A stretch of DNA of 64,000 nt from Emiliania huxleyi CCMP1516 (lineage: Eukaryota > Haptophyta > Isochrysidales > Noelaerhabdaceae), in assembly GCF_000372725.1 (NCBI RefSeq), contig NW_005196310.1:318091-382090 (forward strand), read 5' to 3'. The notes under the pieces are model-generated. The model saw only the letters and a program-made list of their open reading frames with translations. It did not search any database and had not been told where the DNA came from. The first letter of the stretch is position 1, and each line of letters begins with the position of its first letter. The position numbers and the translations under genes were made by a program. Shown in pieces: positions 41,265 to 53,624 of the stretch.

Positions 41265-44200
41265 ATGCCCGACCTGACCGACCTGAAGGAAGATCTCCAG
41301 GCGCACACACCCGCCGCTCACATTCCGCCCCATACCGCCCAACTCCCCCCACCCCCCAATCCCCCACACCCCGCCGCCGCCGGCCGCCGCCGCCGGCCGG
41401 CACTCTGGGTGGTGATATGGCACTTCACCAATGTTGGAGTTCGATGGCCACGGCACCCGATCCGGCGCCGGGGCGTCGTTGGCCGTGCCGCCGCCTCCCG
41501 TTCCCGCTCCCCCGTCCCCCACCCCCCCCCCTTACCACATGCCTCTCTCCCCCCTCCTCGCGACTTTTGCCGCCCCCGCAGCCTGCCACCCACCATCCCT
41601 CTCCGCGTCGCGTGCAGTGCCCGCGCTCGTGGCGCGTGGTTTCGACGAGCGCCGCGGGCGACAAGATCTACGAGTCGCGCACCGGTCGCAGGCTTCGCTC
41701 CGTGCAGGAGGTCCAGCACCACCTCAAGGTGAAGAGCGCGCAGCTCTCGCACCCTCGCGGCGCACACACGACGAGCGCTCGGCCTCCGCTGCTGACAGAA
41801 GCCTCGCCGACACCCCGACGCGTGGTCTCCGCGCACCTCCCTCCGACCCGCTCCCTCCGACCCCCACCCCCCGCAAGCACCCCTCGCCCATCCACCGGCG
41901 GCGTTGGCCTCCTCTGCTCCCGCCTGCTGCGCCCCGCCGCCGCGCTCCTCCCTTCCCCTCCCCCAGCCCGCCGCCGGCCGCCGACGCTCCCCCGCTCTGC
42001 GAGCCCGCTCCACCCCTCCCGTGCGTTGCCATCGCCGTCGCTAGAGGCTGCCTTGTCATCGCCCCGAGGGCCGCGATCAGCACCCGTGGCGCCCTCTCCA
42101 CACCCCGCCGCGGCTGGTTCTCCCCTCGAGCCACACTCCCTGCCGCGCCAGCCGCTGCAGCTCGCCCTCGGAGAGGGTGTCTCGCCCCGCCGGCGCGACT
42201 CGCCCCTCATCTTGCGGGACGCCCCTCGCCCCGCCGCAGGAGGAGCTCGGCGAGGCGCGATGCACGCGCGAGGAGCTGCTCTGGTGAGGGGGAGGGGAGA
42301 GCCGCGTGTGCGCGCACCGCGTCTGCCTCAACGCTCTGCGTGCGTGCGTGCGTGTGCGCGCGCGGATAGCACCGCGCCGAAGGGAGATCCGCGCGCCGCT
42401 CGCTGGCTCGCTCCGCCTCTCGTCCGCACCCCCGCCCCCCCTCCCATCCCTCCCCAGGCTCCGAACCCTCGAGCGGTATGGCTCGACCTGCAAGCACTGG
42501 GCCGCGGCGCGCTGCGCGACGGACATCCCCGAGGCGCCGACCTTTCACCCGACGGAGGAGGAGTTTGAGGACTACGGCGCGTACGTCCGCTCCCTGCTGC
42601 CCAAGATCTCGCGCTACGGCATCTGCAAGGTCGTGCCGCCCGCCGGGTGGAAGCCTCGCCCCTGGTCTGGCGCCCCGCCGCCCGGCGCATCGAGCTCAGC
42701 AGTCGTGACGCCGGGCGGCGGCTGGCACGGCGACAGCGCGGTGGAGGCGGCGTGCCACGGCCTGAGCGGGAGCGCGGACGCGGCGGGCGGCGACGTGGCG
42801 GCGGCGGAGATCAAGGTCTCCCCCCGCGTCCAGATGCTCTCACTCTTCAACAAGTCGTTCGAGCAGTACGCGGACACGCTGACGCTGCGGCAGTACCGCG
42901 ACCTCGCCGACGCCGTCTGGCCGGCCTGCGCCACGCCGGCGGCCGCGCAGCAGGCGGGCGCGCCGCCGGTGTGCGTGGGGGAGGCGGAGGCGCAGTTCTG
43001 GGACCTGATGGCGGGCTCGGCGCCCAAGGGCTTCGCCATGTACAAGACCAAGCTCCGCATCGAGGCGCGCGCGTACCAGGCGCATGTGCAGCGGATGCAG
43101 CCGCTCCCGCCCGGCGGGCAGGCGGCGGCGGTGCACGCGCCGGGGCCGCGCAACCTGCTGGCGCGGGTGCTGCCGGAGCTGCCGTGGGAGCTGCAGGGCG
43201 CCGAGCCGGTGCTGGCGCGCCCCGCGGCGCCGCCGCCGCCGCGCCACGACGCCGCGCCGCCGCCGCTGCGGGCCGAGGCGTCGAGCGACGAGCCTGCTCC
43301 GGCCGAGGCGGCGCGAGCAGGCGAGGCGGCGGAGGAGGCGGACGGCCAACGCAGCAAGCGGGCGTGGACGCCCGAGGACGACGAGGCGGTGCTCGAGAGC
43401 CGGCGCGTGGGCGCCACTTTCAGCGAGATAGCAGACTACCTCGACCGCACCATGGCGGCAGTCAAGGCGCGGTACCACCAGGTCCTGCGCCCGCGCGCGG
43501 GAGGCGGCGGCGAGGGCGGCGAGGGCAGCGGCGAGAGCGGCGGCGAGGGCGGTGGCGAGGGCGTCGGCGAGGGCAGCGGCGGCGGCGATGGCAATGACAG
43601 CGGCAGAGCCAGCGGTGTCTCGCCCATGGAGGAGGAGCCGCCTGCACCGCTAGCTGATGAGGCGGCGGCGCTGGCTGCAGCGGCCGCCGCAGCGGCCGAG
43701 GCGGCGCAGGCGGCGGCCGTGGGGGTGCCTTCTCCGATGCCATCCCCTCCCGGCTCGCCGCAGCCGGAGCCGCAGGTGCTTCCCGCGGCACCCCAGCCCG
43801 TGGCACCCCAGCCCGTGGCACCCCAGCCCGTGGCACCACAGCCCGCGGCACCCCAGCTTGTGGCGGCGGCGGCAGCTGGGACGGCACCAGCGAACGGGGC
43901 GGCCCCGGCTGCTGCGCCGCCCGGCAGCCTCCAGGGCGGCTGGGTGCGCGTGCACTCGCTCAAGAAGAACCCTGACCTCAACGGCCAGATCGGGAAGGCG
44001 CATGCTTACATCGCCGAGACGCGGCGGTATCACGTGAGCGACGCGCCAGACCGGAGGCTGCGGCGTGGGGGCCTCCGCTCTGAGGTGCCCGCGACTCGAC
44101 TGTAGGTCCAGCTACGAGGCTCCCAAAAGATGCTCGCCCTCAAGCAAGCCAACCTCGAGGCGGCGCCGCCCCCGACCAAAGCGCCGCCGCAGGGACACGC

Positions 44201-45675
44201 CGCCACGGCGGCCACCGCGCCAAACGGAGGGAGGCCGGCCACTGCCGCCGCGCCCAGCGCCGCGTCCAACGGAGGGACGCCGGCGGCGGCCGCCGCGCTG
44301 CCGCCGCTGCCGCCGCGCCCAGCGCCGAGCAAGGCGCCGCGCCCACCCGCTCAAGCCGCCAAGGCCGGCTGCGACGCGTGCAAGGGGAAGCACCGGCCGC
44401 ACACTTGCGGCAAGACGCGGCCGGTGAAGAAGGCGGCGCCGCCGCGCGCGGACGCGGCGGAGAGCGCGTCGCCCTCGAGCAAGCGGCAGCGGAGGAGCAA
44501 GGACGAGGTCGAGGCGGAGAGGCCCCGCTGCTCCACCCCCGGCTGCGAGCTCCTCCGCTGGCACATCGGGCCCTGCTCCTCGGAGAGCTGTGGCCCGCAG
44601 AGCGCCGCCGCGGCATCCGACGGCGCGCGGGGGCCGCGGCCGTCGCGCCGCGCCGCGCACAACAAGAACTACCGGCTCCTCGCGGACGAGATCGACGAGC
44701 GCGAGTACGGCCTGGCGCCCGAGCCCGGCAGGCGGTCGCTCGGCGCGTGGGCCGCAGAGGACGAGCGGTCGAACCAGCGGGCCGCCCTCCTGTCAGCGGT
44801 GCCGCCGCCCGCCGCGGCGGCTGCTGCGCACGCCGCGGGTCCTTCAGTGGCCGGTGCCGCCGCTGCCGCAGCGCCCGGCGACAGCGAGGGCTTGAAGCGC
44901 GCTTTGAACGCTCTGCAGACGCAGTCGCTCGGGGCGCCGTGCTCGCTGTACGCGTCGGACATCCCGTATGGAGGGCCGGACCCGGCGGTGGACGTTGAGG
45001 CAACCCCCTTGGGCCCCCCCCCCCCCCCCCCTCCTCCCTCCCTTCCCGCCTGGCCCTCTCCGCCCTTTCGACCCCCCGCCCCCTTTCCCTTCGTCGCTTT
45101 AGGCCGGCGAGCTGACCTCGACGAGGACGCGGTCGGGCGTGATGGACTCGCTGCTGCGCCACTCGCTGCTCCGCTTCTCGCCCCTCATCCCGGGCGTCAA
45201 CTACCCGATGGTCTACATCGGCACGCGAAACACCTTCTTCTGCTGGCACGTCGAGGACAACCTCCTCTACGCCACGAACTACGTCGTCGCGGGCGCGCCA
45301 AAGGTCTGGTACGGCGTGCCCCTCTCGCACATGGAGGCGATGGAGGCCGTCTGGAAGTCCTCCTTCCCCAGCCTCTTCGCGCGCAACCCCGACCTGCAGT
45401 ACTGGAAGACCTCCATCTTCTCGCCGGCGGTGCTCGCCGCGGCGGGCATACCCGTCTTCCGCGCCGTCGCCGAGCCGGGCACCTTCATCTTCACGGAGCC
45501 CGGAGCCTACCACTGCGGGTTCAACACAGGCGCCCCAGCCTGACCCCCTCCTCTGCCTGACCTCTCGGCCTCTGTCGCGAGTCCCGCACGGGCCCCTGTC
45601 TCTTTTGGCCGCCAGCCGACCCCGCTCCCCCCCACCACCACCACCACCACCCACACGCCCCTCCACTCACAGGCA

Positions 45676-45713
<38 letters not shown>

Positions 45714-45743
45714 CGCTCGCTCGCTCGCTCGCTCGCTCGCTCG

Positions 45744-45820
<77 letters not shown>

Positions 45821-47044
45821 ATGCACATGCACACACACATGCACATGCACATGCACACACACACACACTCCCCGGCAGGCTTCAACGTCGCCGAGTCGAC
45901 AAACTTCGCCTTTCCCGACTGGCTGCCCGTCGGGGACAAGGCGCTCGCCCGCTACCGCACGCCGCCGACGCGCGACTCGACGCTGCTGCACGACGCGCTC
46001 CTCTGCGTCGCGTCGAACCGCGGCACGCCTCTCGAGCTGCGCGCGCTCCTGCCGCACCTCCGCGCCGCGCTCGGCAGGGAGACGGAGGCGCGCGCTCGCG
46101 TCGCCGCCGCTGGCGTGCGAACGCCTCCCGAGTCGGACGAGGCTGCGGCGGGCGAGCGGCCGAGCGAGTGGGACCACGCAGCGGCGGAGCGCGACGGCTG
46201 GCGCTGCCGCGTGTGCCGCCACCTCTGCTACTTTTCGGTGGTGCGGTGCGGCTGCGCGGGCAGCTTTTACCTCTGCGCCGAGCACGCGACGCACACCTAC
46301 GAGGCGGGCGAGGCGCAGCCGAGCGGCTACATCCACTACGACGAGGACGAGTCGCTCGACGTGAACGTGCGCGAGCAGTCCCACCCGCTCGAGATGGCGC
46401 GCCGCTTCGCCGGCAGCTCCGGCCCAAAGGAGTGGCGACCCGCGCTGTCCATCGCCGCGCCGTCGCAGCAGCAGCAGCCACCGCCGTCGGCGCCACCCTC
46501 GCCTCCTGCGCTGCCATCGCCGCCCGCCAGCCCGCCCGCGCTTCCAGAGCCGCCGGCGCAGACACCAGCGCAGCCACCAGCGCAGCCGCCGACGCAGCCG
46601 CCGCTGCCGACGCAGCCGCCGCTGGCAGCGGCGCAGCTGCCGGCGCAGCCGCAGCCAGCGGCAGAGACGATGATCGCTCGTTTCTCGTGCAACGGCTGCG
46701 GCAAGAAGCTCAAGGCGCGCGTGCCTGCGGGCGTGCGCAAGATCTCGACCGCGTGCGCAAACTGCAAGAAGCAGATTGTGACGGTCCTCGCCCCCGTCGC
46801 GCCGCCCGCTGCCATCCCTCTCGCTGCGGCAGCCGCGCCCGTCGGCAACGGCGCCGCGCCGGCTGCGCATCCAGCAGGGCGCAGCATGGGCAGGAGCATG
46901 GGAGGAGGAGCGGCGGCGATAGGTGCGGAGTGGCACGCGCAGCCGCGCGCGTGCTGCAGGTGCAGCGTCTCGGAGCGGCGGCTGGTCGTGCGCCATCCGT
47001 TGCGCCAGATTCGGCAGCTAGTGTGGCAGAGCGGCGAGGCTTGA
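41265..47044 (+). CDS. JmjC histone demethylase with MBD-like, JmjN and SANT domains
   Basis: Seven exons (41265-41300, 41618-41728, 42240-42283, 42458-44033, 44106-44999, 45103-45529, 45879-47044) total 4254 bases, giving 1417 aa, and every phase fits. Order: MBD-like part (WRVVSTSAAGDKIYESRTG ... CTREELLW, about 13-64), JmjN (DIPEAPTFHPTEEEFEDY, about 86-120), a helical part, a SANT/Myb (KRAWTPEDDEAVLESRR, about 365-410), a Gly-rich and then Pro/Ala repeat linker, a KOW/Tudor-like strand set (NGQIGKAH ... RRYHVQL), JmjC (CWHVEDN gives iron ligands His and Glu; YHCGFNTGFN the second His, about 890-1060), then a Cys-rich C5HC2-type finger (CRVCRHLCYF ... CAEH). It would oxidatively demethylate histone lysines with Fe(II) and 2-oxoglutarate. 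Introns 1, 5 and 6 start with GC. Exon 1 is short and least certain. Confidence 0.87.
43795..43860 (+). repeat. Coding tandem repeat (PQPVA) in JmjC linker
   Basis: About five copies of a 15-base unit 'gcaccccagcccgtg' encode APQPV repeats in the unstructured linker of the demethylase. Copy number is probably variable. Confidence 0.85.
45530..45878 (+). repeat. JmjC intron 6 with (CT)n, (CGCT)n and (CA)n
   Basis: This 349-bp GC-AG intron contains (ct)n from 45677, (cgct)n to 45745, more (ct)n, then (ca)n and 'catgca' units to about 45868. Its removal rebuilds FNTGFNVAE, one of the best-conserved JmjC strings, so the borders are secure. Confidence 0.9.
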
Positions 47045-48160
47045 CCGCGTCTTGAGGGAGAGAGGATGTTTGTCCCCGTAGGCAGCTGATTGAGGAGATG
47101 ACGGAGCGCGCCGGCCTCGAGAAGACTGAGGGATGACGGGCGCGCGGTCGATTGGCGCCGGGATATCCGGCGGTACTGATATGTAGTGTACGCGAGGCGA
47201 ATTCTTTAACTTTTGCGGGGTTGGCAACGTAAATGTGTGTACGAGGGTTGTTCCGATTATTGTCCAGCATGCATCATTTAGAAAATTACGTAATGTTCAC
47301 ATTTGTGCGTGATCCCGCGTGATCCCGTGAACGCGCATCGAATCGATGGCATCGCCTTCCCGGATCCGCCATCCGGCATCCGCCCCGAAGCGCCCGCGAG
47401 CGCGAACACTCGTGCATAAACAATAGTCATAGATACCCGGACACCTCGGAGCTCGGTTTTCCATAGGCTATTAAATAGTATTTAAAACCGGGGCATAGGG
47501 TTTCTGATGTGCGGTTTCCCATGGGCGCTCTGTTGACTGTTTTTCGACTGGGGTAGGGACTTCCCGACCCGCCTCGACTTGACTTCCCGGATCTCTGCTG
47601 TGTGGGTGTTGGTTTCTGCGGTGTGAATACACATCGCTCCCGCTTCGGCCTAATGGGCCAGCTCCAACCAGCCACGCTATACAGCCGCTCGCCGCGCCTT
47701 GGTCCCAGCGGGCCGGCGCGGCCTCCCGCCCCCGGACAGCAGCCCTGCGGGGGTGGGCTCAGGAGGCGGGCTGCTCGACGGCCAAAGAGGCGGGTAGAGA
47801 GTAGCCCGCTTGCAGCCCCACCGCCGGGGGTAGCTCGCCGCTCAGGTGCGGCGGTGAATAGGTGGCGGGAATTCAATATAGGCGCCTGGGGGGGCAGAGA
47901 GAGCACTGAGGGAGCGTCCTGGAGGTGGTGCCCTCAAGATCGCCGCGCGCTTTGCCGCCACTGTGAAGGTACTCAAAACACTCGCACACTTTCACGCTCT
48001 GCCTTTCTTTATCGGAGCAGAAACCAGAAACCACTAACCACAAACCAGAGTGCCTGATAGTGAGATTGGGCTCCCGGAGATGGGCTCCCGCGGACGCGAC
48101 ACACACAAGGCGCGGAGAGACACGCACGCACGCTCTCACAATCTACGAGTACTGTTCGAA
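47045..48160. other. Intergenic, 1.1 kb
   Basis: The tract holds the 3' ends of the convergent JmjC and DnaJ genes. It is AT-richer around 47170-47500. I see no conserved frame and none of the repeat families of this window. Confidence 0.45.
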
Positions 48161-49066
48161 CTACTTTCGACCGCCTCTCCCCTCGCCCCCCTTCCTGCCG
48201 TCGCCGCCCCCACCGCTGCCACTGGCATTGCCCGACCCCTCTCTTGCCCCGACCAGGCTACGAAAGCGATCAGAGAAGCCTCGAATGACGCTCTCCGCCG
48301 CATCAAGGGCTCTGCGTTTGGCGTAGTCAGCCACCGCTCTGCCGACTGCGCGGCCAGCCTCGGCCGCCATCCCGCGCAGCGCGGCTTGCATCTGCTGCTG
48401 CGCCCGCTTCATCGCCTCCTCCTCATCCTTTGTCATTGCACGCCGCGGACCGCCCCCAGAGCTGAAGGGCCCCGGCCCGCCGAACGGGTTGCCCCCGGCC
48501 CCTAGCTCCTCCTCCACCACTTTCCTCTCGCCGTCCGGCCCCACTGTCGTCGTCCGGAGCCGCAGGCGCCCGTCCGGGCCTTGGAAGACCTCCTGGTGGA
48601 ACCTGGCCGAGGAGGGACCTCGCCCGCGCCCGCCTCCAAAGCTGCCGTGGACACCGACGTTTCCGGGAAAGCCTTCGCGGAAGAGCTCTCGGAAGAGCCT
48701 CTCCGCGTCCTGTTCGGTGAAGGCGCCCGATCCTCCGAAGCCGCCGCCTGGGAAACCTCTGCCGCCGCCAGGGCTTGCGTGAGCGTGAGCCGCGCCGCCG
48801 TCGCTCAGCCTCGCAAACGCCTCGCTGACTGCCTTGAACCGCTTCTCCGCTCCCTCCCGGTCGTCAGGATTGCGGTCGGGGTGGTGCTTCATGGCGAGGC
48901 GGCGGTAGGCCGCCTTGATCTCGTCTTTGCTCGCTCCAAGCTTGACCCCGAGTACGCGGTACGGGTCGGCGCCGAGGCAAAGGCCGCGGCGCTGCTGGAG
49001 ACCGCGCGAGGAGGCGGCGTTGAGTCGGCAACCGACTCGGAGTCGGCTTCGTAGTCGTCGTAGCAT
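48161..49066 (-). CDS. DnaJ/Hsp40 co-chaperone with organelle transit peptide
   Basis: This is a single-exon protein of 301 aa. The N-terminus ([20 protein letters not shown]) is basic and Ser/Ala-rich and so looks like a mitochondrial or plastid presequence. The J-domain lies at about residues 35-100: [18 protein letters not shown], then AMKHHPDRN with the HPD that stimulates Hsp70, then [12 protein letters not shown] Gly/Phe-rich part follows ([13 protein letters not shown]). No Cys-rich zinc domain is present, so it is not class I DnaJ. The C-terminal third is charged and Ala-rich, ending in Gly/Lys. The start is the Met before LRRLRS; an in-frame Met lies 25 codons upstream. Confidence 0.9.
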   Translation of the reverse strand: MLRRLRSRLRVGCRLNAASSRGLQQRRGLCLGADPYRVLGVKLGASKDEIKAAYRRLAMKHHPDRNPDDREGAEKRFKAVSEAFARLSDGGAAHAHASPGGGRGFPGGGFGGSGAFTEQDAERLFRELFREGFPGNVGVHGSFGGGRGRGPSSARFHQEVFQGPDGRLRLRTTTVGPDGERKVVEEELGAGGNPFGGPGPFSSGGGPRRAMTKDEEEAMKRAQQQMQAALRGMAAEAGRAVGRAVADYAKRRALDAAESVIRGFSDRFRSLVGAREGSGNASGSGGGGDGRKGGEGRGGRK

Positions 49067-49338
49067 TGAGATGCTCCGGTCTCGCGCCTCGCGCCTCCAA
49101 GGGGCAGGCCGGAAAAAGAATTCTGCCTTACCTCGCGACACTAGGCATACCTAAAACTAGGCCGGGACTGGCGCTCAGTAGGAAAAGAATTGAGTTCGCC
49201 GCTGTAGGCTACGCCGTGGGTAGGGGAACCCACGACGGCAACGCCGTTCCTGAGGGAGGGTGTAGAGGATGTAGAGTGTAGAGCGCTGTAGAGCTGTAGA
49301 GCTGGAGAGCGCTGTAGAGCGCTGTAGAGCTCTAGAGC
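49067..49338. repeat. Promoter region with 'gctgtagag' clusters
   Basis: Upstream of the DnaJ gene the word 'gctgtagag' and its variants repeat about eight times (49262-49338), directly next to the inverted-repeat element that follows. No gene is seen. Confidence 0.6.
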
Positions 49339-50093
49339 TCTACATCCGCCGCGTGACGATGCGCCTGCGTTGTAGAGCGATGTAGAGGCGCTCTACAACG
49401 TGAAATCTCTCCCTACAACAAACTCCAAAACTCCACAGCACATGCTTATGACATGCACATGTACATGTGCATGCAAGCTGCGAAGAGGCACGGTCGCTCT
49501 CCGACATGAGGCGCGTTGAACTTGCCAGTGCTGCCCTGGCCTTCTGCAGTCTGCCCTCCCAATGGGTGGCAGGTGCCTCTGCTGCTGTGGCATGCCTCAC
49601 GGCTGCGACTGGCCGGCGCCTGCCCTCGGCGCGTCAGCTCGGCTCGGCGCAGCGATAGTGGCCAGCGCAACTCGCCTGGACTCAACGCTCAGCCAGGAGC
49701 TCCCGCACGCGCTGGCGCGAGTCATGGCGCATGCAACGCGTCTGAATGCTCGCCTCGCCTCGCGCAAATGCGACCGTCCTCGCAGCCGACAGTCCACCGC
49801 CTGCTAAAGAAGCACAGCGACGAATGCGGCACCGGCGACGCATGGCAGGCTGGTCATGACGCAGTCATAGGGTGTTGTGTGTCGTCAGAGTGACTCTCTG
49901 TGTGTCAGGGATAGTCAGGGCCGTCCATCAGAGCTCCAGTAAGCTCGGAGACACCCCATTAGTGCGGCTCGACCTCTTTGAGTCACTGCCTTCCCGGCGG
50001 GTTGGCTGTAGAGCCTCTACAACAAACTCTACAACAAAATCGCGCTCTACATCGCTCTACATCGGACTCACATCGTCACGCGCCGGATGTAGA
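49339..50093. mobile_element. ~755-bp element with imperfect ~60-bp terminal inverted repeats
   Basis: The left end (tctacatccgccgcgtgac, then gatg and gttgtagagcgatgtagag) and the inverted right end (tctacatccggcgcgtgac, gatgtgag..., gatgtagagcgatgtagag) match for about 60 bases with some mismatches. The word gatgtagag repeats within both ends. The interior has no meaningful ORF. It is unlike the AT-rich element in sequence and base composition, so it is a second, separate non-autonomous family. Confidence 0.6.
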
Positions 50094-50883
50094 CTACTAC
50101 CCGCTAGAGGGAGGGGACCGTGAGTTGAGGAAATCGGAGGACGCGACCCACTTCGCCACAGACGGTCCCGCGCCTCGCCGCTAAGTTTGCGGCACGCCAC
50201 GCACCGTCCGCTGTGCCGCGTTTTTTGTCCGGAGTGAAAAGTCCAACGCGCTCGTCGGTGACGGTGTCCTCCAACCTGCGCCGCGCTCGGCGAACCTCAA
50301 CAGCGCCTTCGATGGCATGCAGCTCTTTGCGCCTGAAGCTTGGAGAGCAGCTCCTCTGCTGTTCACACACTCTGCACAGTTGACACAGCCTACTGTGCGG
50401 CTGCCACAGCTGTGACAGCGATGGGCTCGCCCTCACTGGCCCTCAGTCACTTGTGCTGCGGCTTGTGTGAGCGACACTGCTCGGCGACTGCCGGCACACT
50501 GTGAGACCATGGGTGTGAGGTAAAACCACGCTACCAGCGCTTGGTCACATCGGCCCCGAGGTCAGATCCTTCTACTCTGTTAGTGACAAGACTTGTCTAC
50601 TGGCTGGAGCCGAGCAGGAGGGCCAGGCGCACAACCCCTGGTCAACTCACGGACACGGTCCACACCCCGTACACGTACTTACATTCATTCATTTTTTTGC
50701 CCCTGGGTGTGAGGTTGATGCACATGTGGGTTGATGCCGACCGCACTCCAAGTGCTCCAAGTGCACAAGTGTGCGCACGCCGACCTCCGGTACGGCCTGG
50801 CGCCGAACCTGTCGGACCTCAAGACAGCGTTGTACATCCCTTGGCGAGGGCGGTGGAGACTCACACAGCTCACAGGCGTGGGC
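50094..50883. repeat. Intergenic with repeats D and E
   Basis: Positions 50699-50766 hold a rearranged copy of repeat D, followed by repeat E at 50806-50866, just 3' of the F-box stop codon. 50094-50690 contains nothing that I can name. Confidence 0.6.
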
Positions 50884-52677
50884 CTACTCAGACGCGCGAC
50901 ACCACGGCAAAAAGCCGCACTCGATCGCCCACGCCGTCTCGCCGCCATCGAATCCCCGGCCCGGTGCGTCGTGTACGCACACGCGCAACGCGGGGCACGG
51001 CGCCGCTCCCTCGCCACCGGCGACAAACGCGCGAGCGAAGCTCTGTGCGTCGGCGTCGATCGACCCGCAATCAGCGTCGCTGCGGCACAGGTGCAGCTCT
51101 CGCAGCGAGGAGCAGCCGCGCAGCGGCGCGAGGGCGCGGGCGACTCCGCCCGCCGGCAAGTCATCATTGTCGTACCACTCGATGAGGAGCCGTTCGAGGG
51201 CAGGGAAGAGGGCGGCGGTGTATGCGGCCGCCATGTGCAGCGCGCAGTCGTCGGCGAAGCCCGCCGCGGAGACGACGCCGGCCGCAAAAGCATCGACATC
51301 CGCCCGCCCAGCGCCTAACGGCCGTGTCGCGGCCGTGTCGCGGAACAGTGGCGGACGCCGCTACGCGTGCTGCCGCCCGGCACGCGCCAGGTGAGTTTGT
51401 GAAGAGGGCGAGGTCGCGCAGGCCGGCCGCCCAGCGAGGCGGGCCCCTCCCCTCGTCGCAGAGCGCGCGGAAGAACGCGAGCGGGTCGAGCCAGGAGCAC
51501 TCGACTGCACCGAGAGACTGCAGGCTCGGGGGGAGGGCGCGGAGCAGCGCCGCCGAGTCGTGCAGCGCGAGGAGCGACGAGAGCGGCTCGTGCCCCATCT
51601 GGAGCACCCTGAGCCGCGACCAGCTGCCAGAGGCGCGGACAAGGGGCCTGCGCGCGACAGGTGGGCGGTCAAGCGGGCAGCTGGCCGGCTGGCGACCTCG
51701 CGAAGCGGGCCCTCTCTCGCCCCGCGAGGCAGCGAGGCAGCCCCCCCGCGCTCAGCAGCACCAGCTCCTCGAGGGCGTCTCCGCCCAGCGAGAGGGCGAG
51801 GCTCTGCCTCCCGCCTCGCGCCGCCGCCTCTTCTTCGCTCACGAGGTCGAGCCTACAGGTGCAAGGGCAAGGGGGAGGGGTGAGGGGTGAGGGGTGGCGC
51901 CCCTCGCCTCCGGAGGTCGACGAGCCCGTCCAGCTCCGCCTCCTTGAAGCCGAGGCCGAGCCGGCGAGGCGGCCCCGCCCGAGGCGCCTCGAGCAGCGCC
52001 GCAGGAGCGCCCTCCCGCCCGCCCGCCCAGAAGAGCGTCTCGAGCGGGAGCGCGGCCAGGCCCTCGACGAGCGCGGTGCCGCCGTCGCCGCCCCTGCCCC
52101 CTCCAAAGGTGCACTCCCACAAAGTGAGCCGCTGCACGTGCGCCAGCATCTCGCCCAGGTTCGGAGGCAGGGCGCATCGCGTCAGAGTGACGGCGCGCAG
52201 ACGCCCGGGCCTCGCGCTCGCCAGCTGAGGGACGAGGCGAGGCAGCAGCGCGCCCAGGTCGCTGCGCCGGTGGAGCCGGAGCGAGCGCACGGCGGCGCGC
52301 GCGGCCGAGCGCCGGTGGGCCAGCTGAGCCAGCTCGAGCGCGTCCGAAAGCCGGCTGGAGAAGCGCGAGAGCGTCGCGACGTCGGCATGCACCGAGACAC
52401 GGCACGCGACACAGTCGTCGACCGGGTCATAGAGCATCCTCCCCACACCGGCGAGCGCCGTCGGCCACTTGTCGCACTCCAGGTCCACCGCCAGAGTGGT
52501 CTCGGCCTGGAGAAGCGCCGCGATCCGGCGCGAGGCACGCAAGAGAGCGACGCGAACCGCCGGCGTGTGCGGCCGCGCCGCTCGAAGCACCTTGCGCAAG
52601 AGGTCGTCGGAGAGCCGGTCGAGGTGCGGCGTGGGCTCGGGCGGAGGCGGTGACTGCATATGTGCACGTAAACGCAC
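50884..52677 (-). CDS. F-box protein with leucine-rich repeats
   Basis: Four exons (52677-51908, 51852-51721, 51647-51388, 51314-50884) give 530 aa (524 from the second Met). All three introns (55, 73 and 73 bp) are GC-AG, and phases agree. An F-box-like helix set lies at the N-terminus (LDRLSDDLLRKVLRAARP ... LLRASRRIAALL). After it come leucine-rich stretches (RSLRLHRRSDLGALLPRL, LRAVTLTRCALPPNLGEML, VQRLTLWECTF, LEELVLLSAGG, SLRELHLCRSDADC). It would be a substrate receptor of SCF ubiquitin ligases. The LRRs are irregular, so the fold is inferred. Repeats B and D/E flank the gene on either side. Confidence 0.75.
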
Positions 52678-52767
52678 AACCCCGGGCCCGAAATCGCACA
52701 GGAGTCACGCAACAGGGAAGGCGAGCAAAATGACACACAGAAAAAGAAAAAATACTTAACGCAGGAT

Positions 52768-52888
52768 GGGGGAGGACGACAGGGTCCACACCTGCACGAG
52801 CAGGATTTTGGAAGGACGATCAGGGGCACAGGTGGGGCTCTCCTGCTCCTGACAAGGGACACGACAGGCTCGCAGCGCGGTGCACGGT
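52768..52888 (+). repeat. Dispersed repeat B, copy 3
   Basis: The block from 'aggacgacagggtccacacc' to 'cgcagcgcggtgcacgg' matches 33199-33310 almost base for base and, inverted, the first 97 bases of the window. It lies in the promoter side of the F-box gene. Confidence 0.85.
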
Positions 52889-53100
52889 GGACTCCCAACT
52901 CCACTGGCGGTCTCATCTCAGTCTAGCGACCTGCCTCCAGCTTCTGGCAGTCTCTCGCAACCACAGGCACACTGACACAGGGGTGGCAGGGGCGGCGGCA
53001 GGAGTCTCCCACATACTATGCGGGCCTCGCTAGAGGTGCGTCCTGTGTGTGTCCTCGCCCTTGAGGGTCTTGAGGGGGAAGGGGAAGGGGCTGTTTGTCT

Positions 53101-53268
<168 letters not shown>

Positions 53269-53624
53269 GCGCTGTGCGAGCCGCCCCGAACGACCACATG
53301 GTGAGCGCGCCCGAGCACCGAAGCCCCGCGAGCGCCCGGTAGTAGATGATGCGGCGCCCAGCATGCTCTATCATGCGTCGCACCCACGGTGGCCGAGCCG
53401 ACCGCCGTTCGAGCCTTCGACCTGGCACCGAGATCCGAAGTGGCTCCCACGTCCCAGATTCGAGCGCGGCAGGCTCAGGTTTCGCGCAGAACCGACGACC
53501 ACCAGGGATCCAAGGCGCAAGGGCTATCTTGCACGACTGGCCGCGCCTGGCACGCAGGGTTCCAACTTTTTTGCGGGGCACGGTATATGGAACACAGCAC
53601 ACTGGCGCCACAGAGATCGCAGGT

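Noticed and set aside
41401-41470. An extra exon of the JmjC gene (reading GDMALHQCWSS)
   Set aside because: No AG acceptor lies in front of it, and phases already agree without it.
43436-43981. Minus-strand frame with CGATGWG repeats
   Set aside because: It is the antisense of the PQPVA repeats in the JmjC linker.
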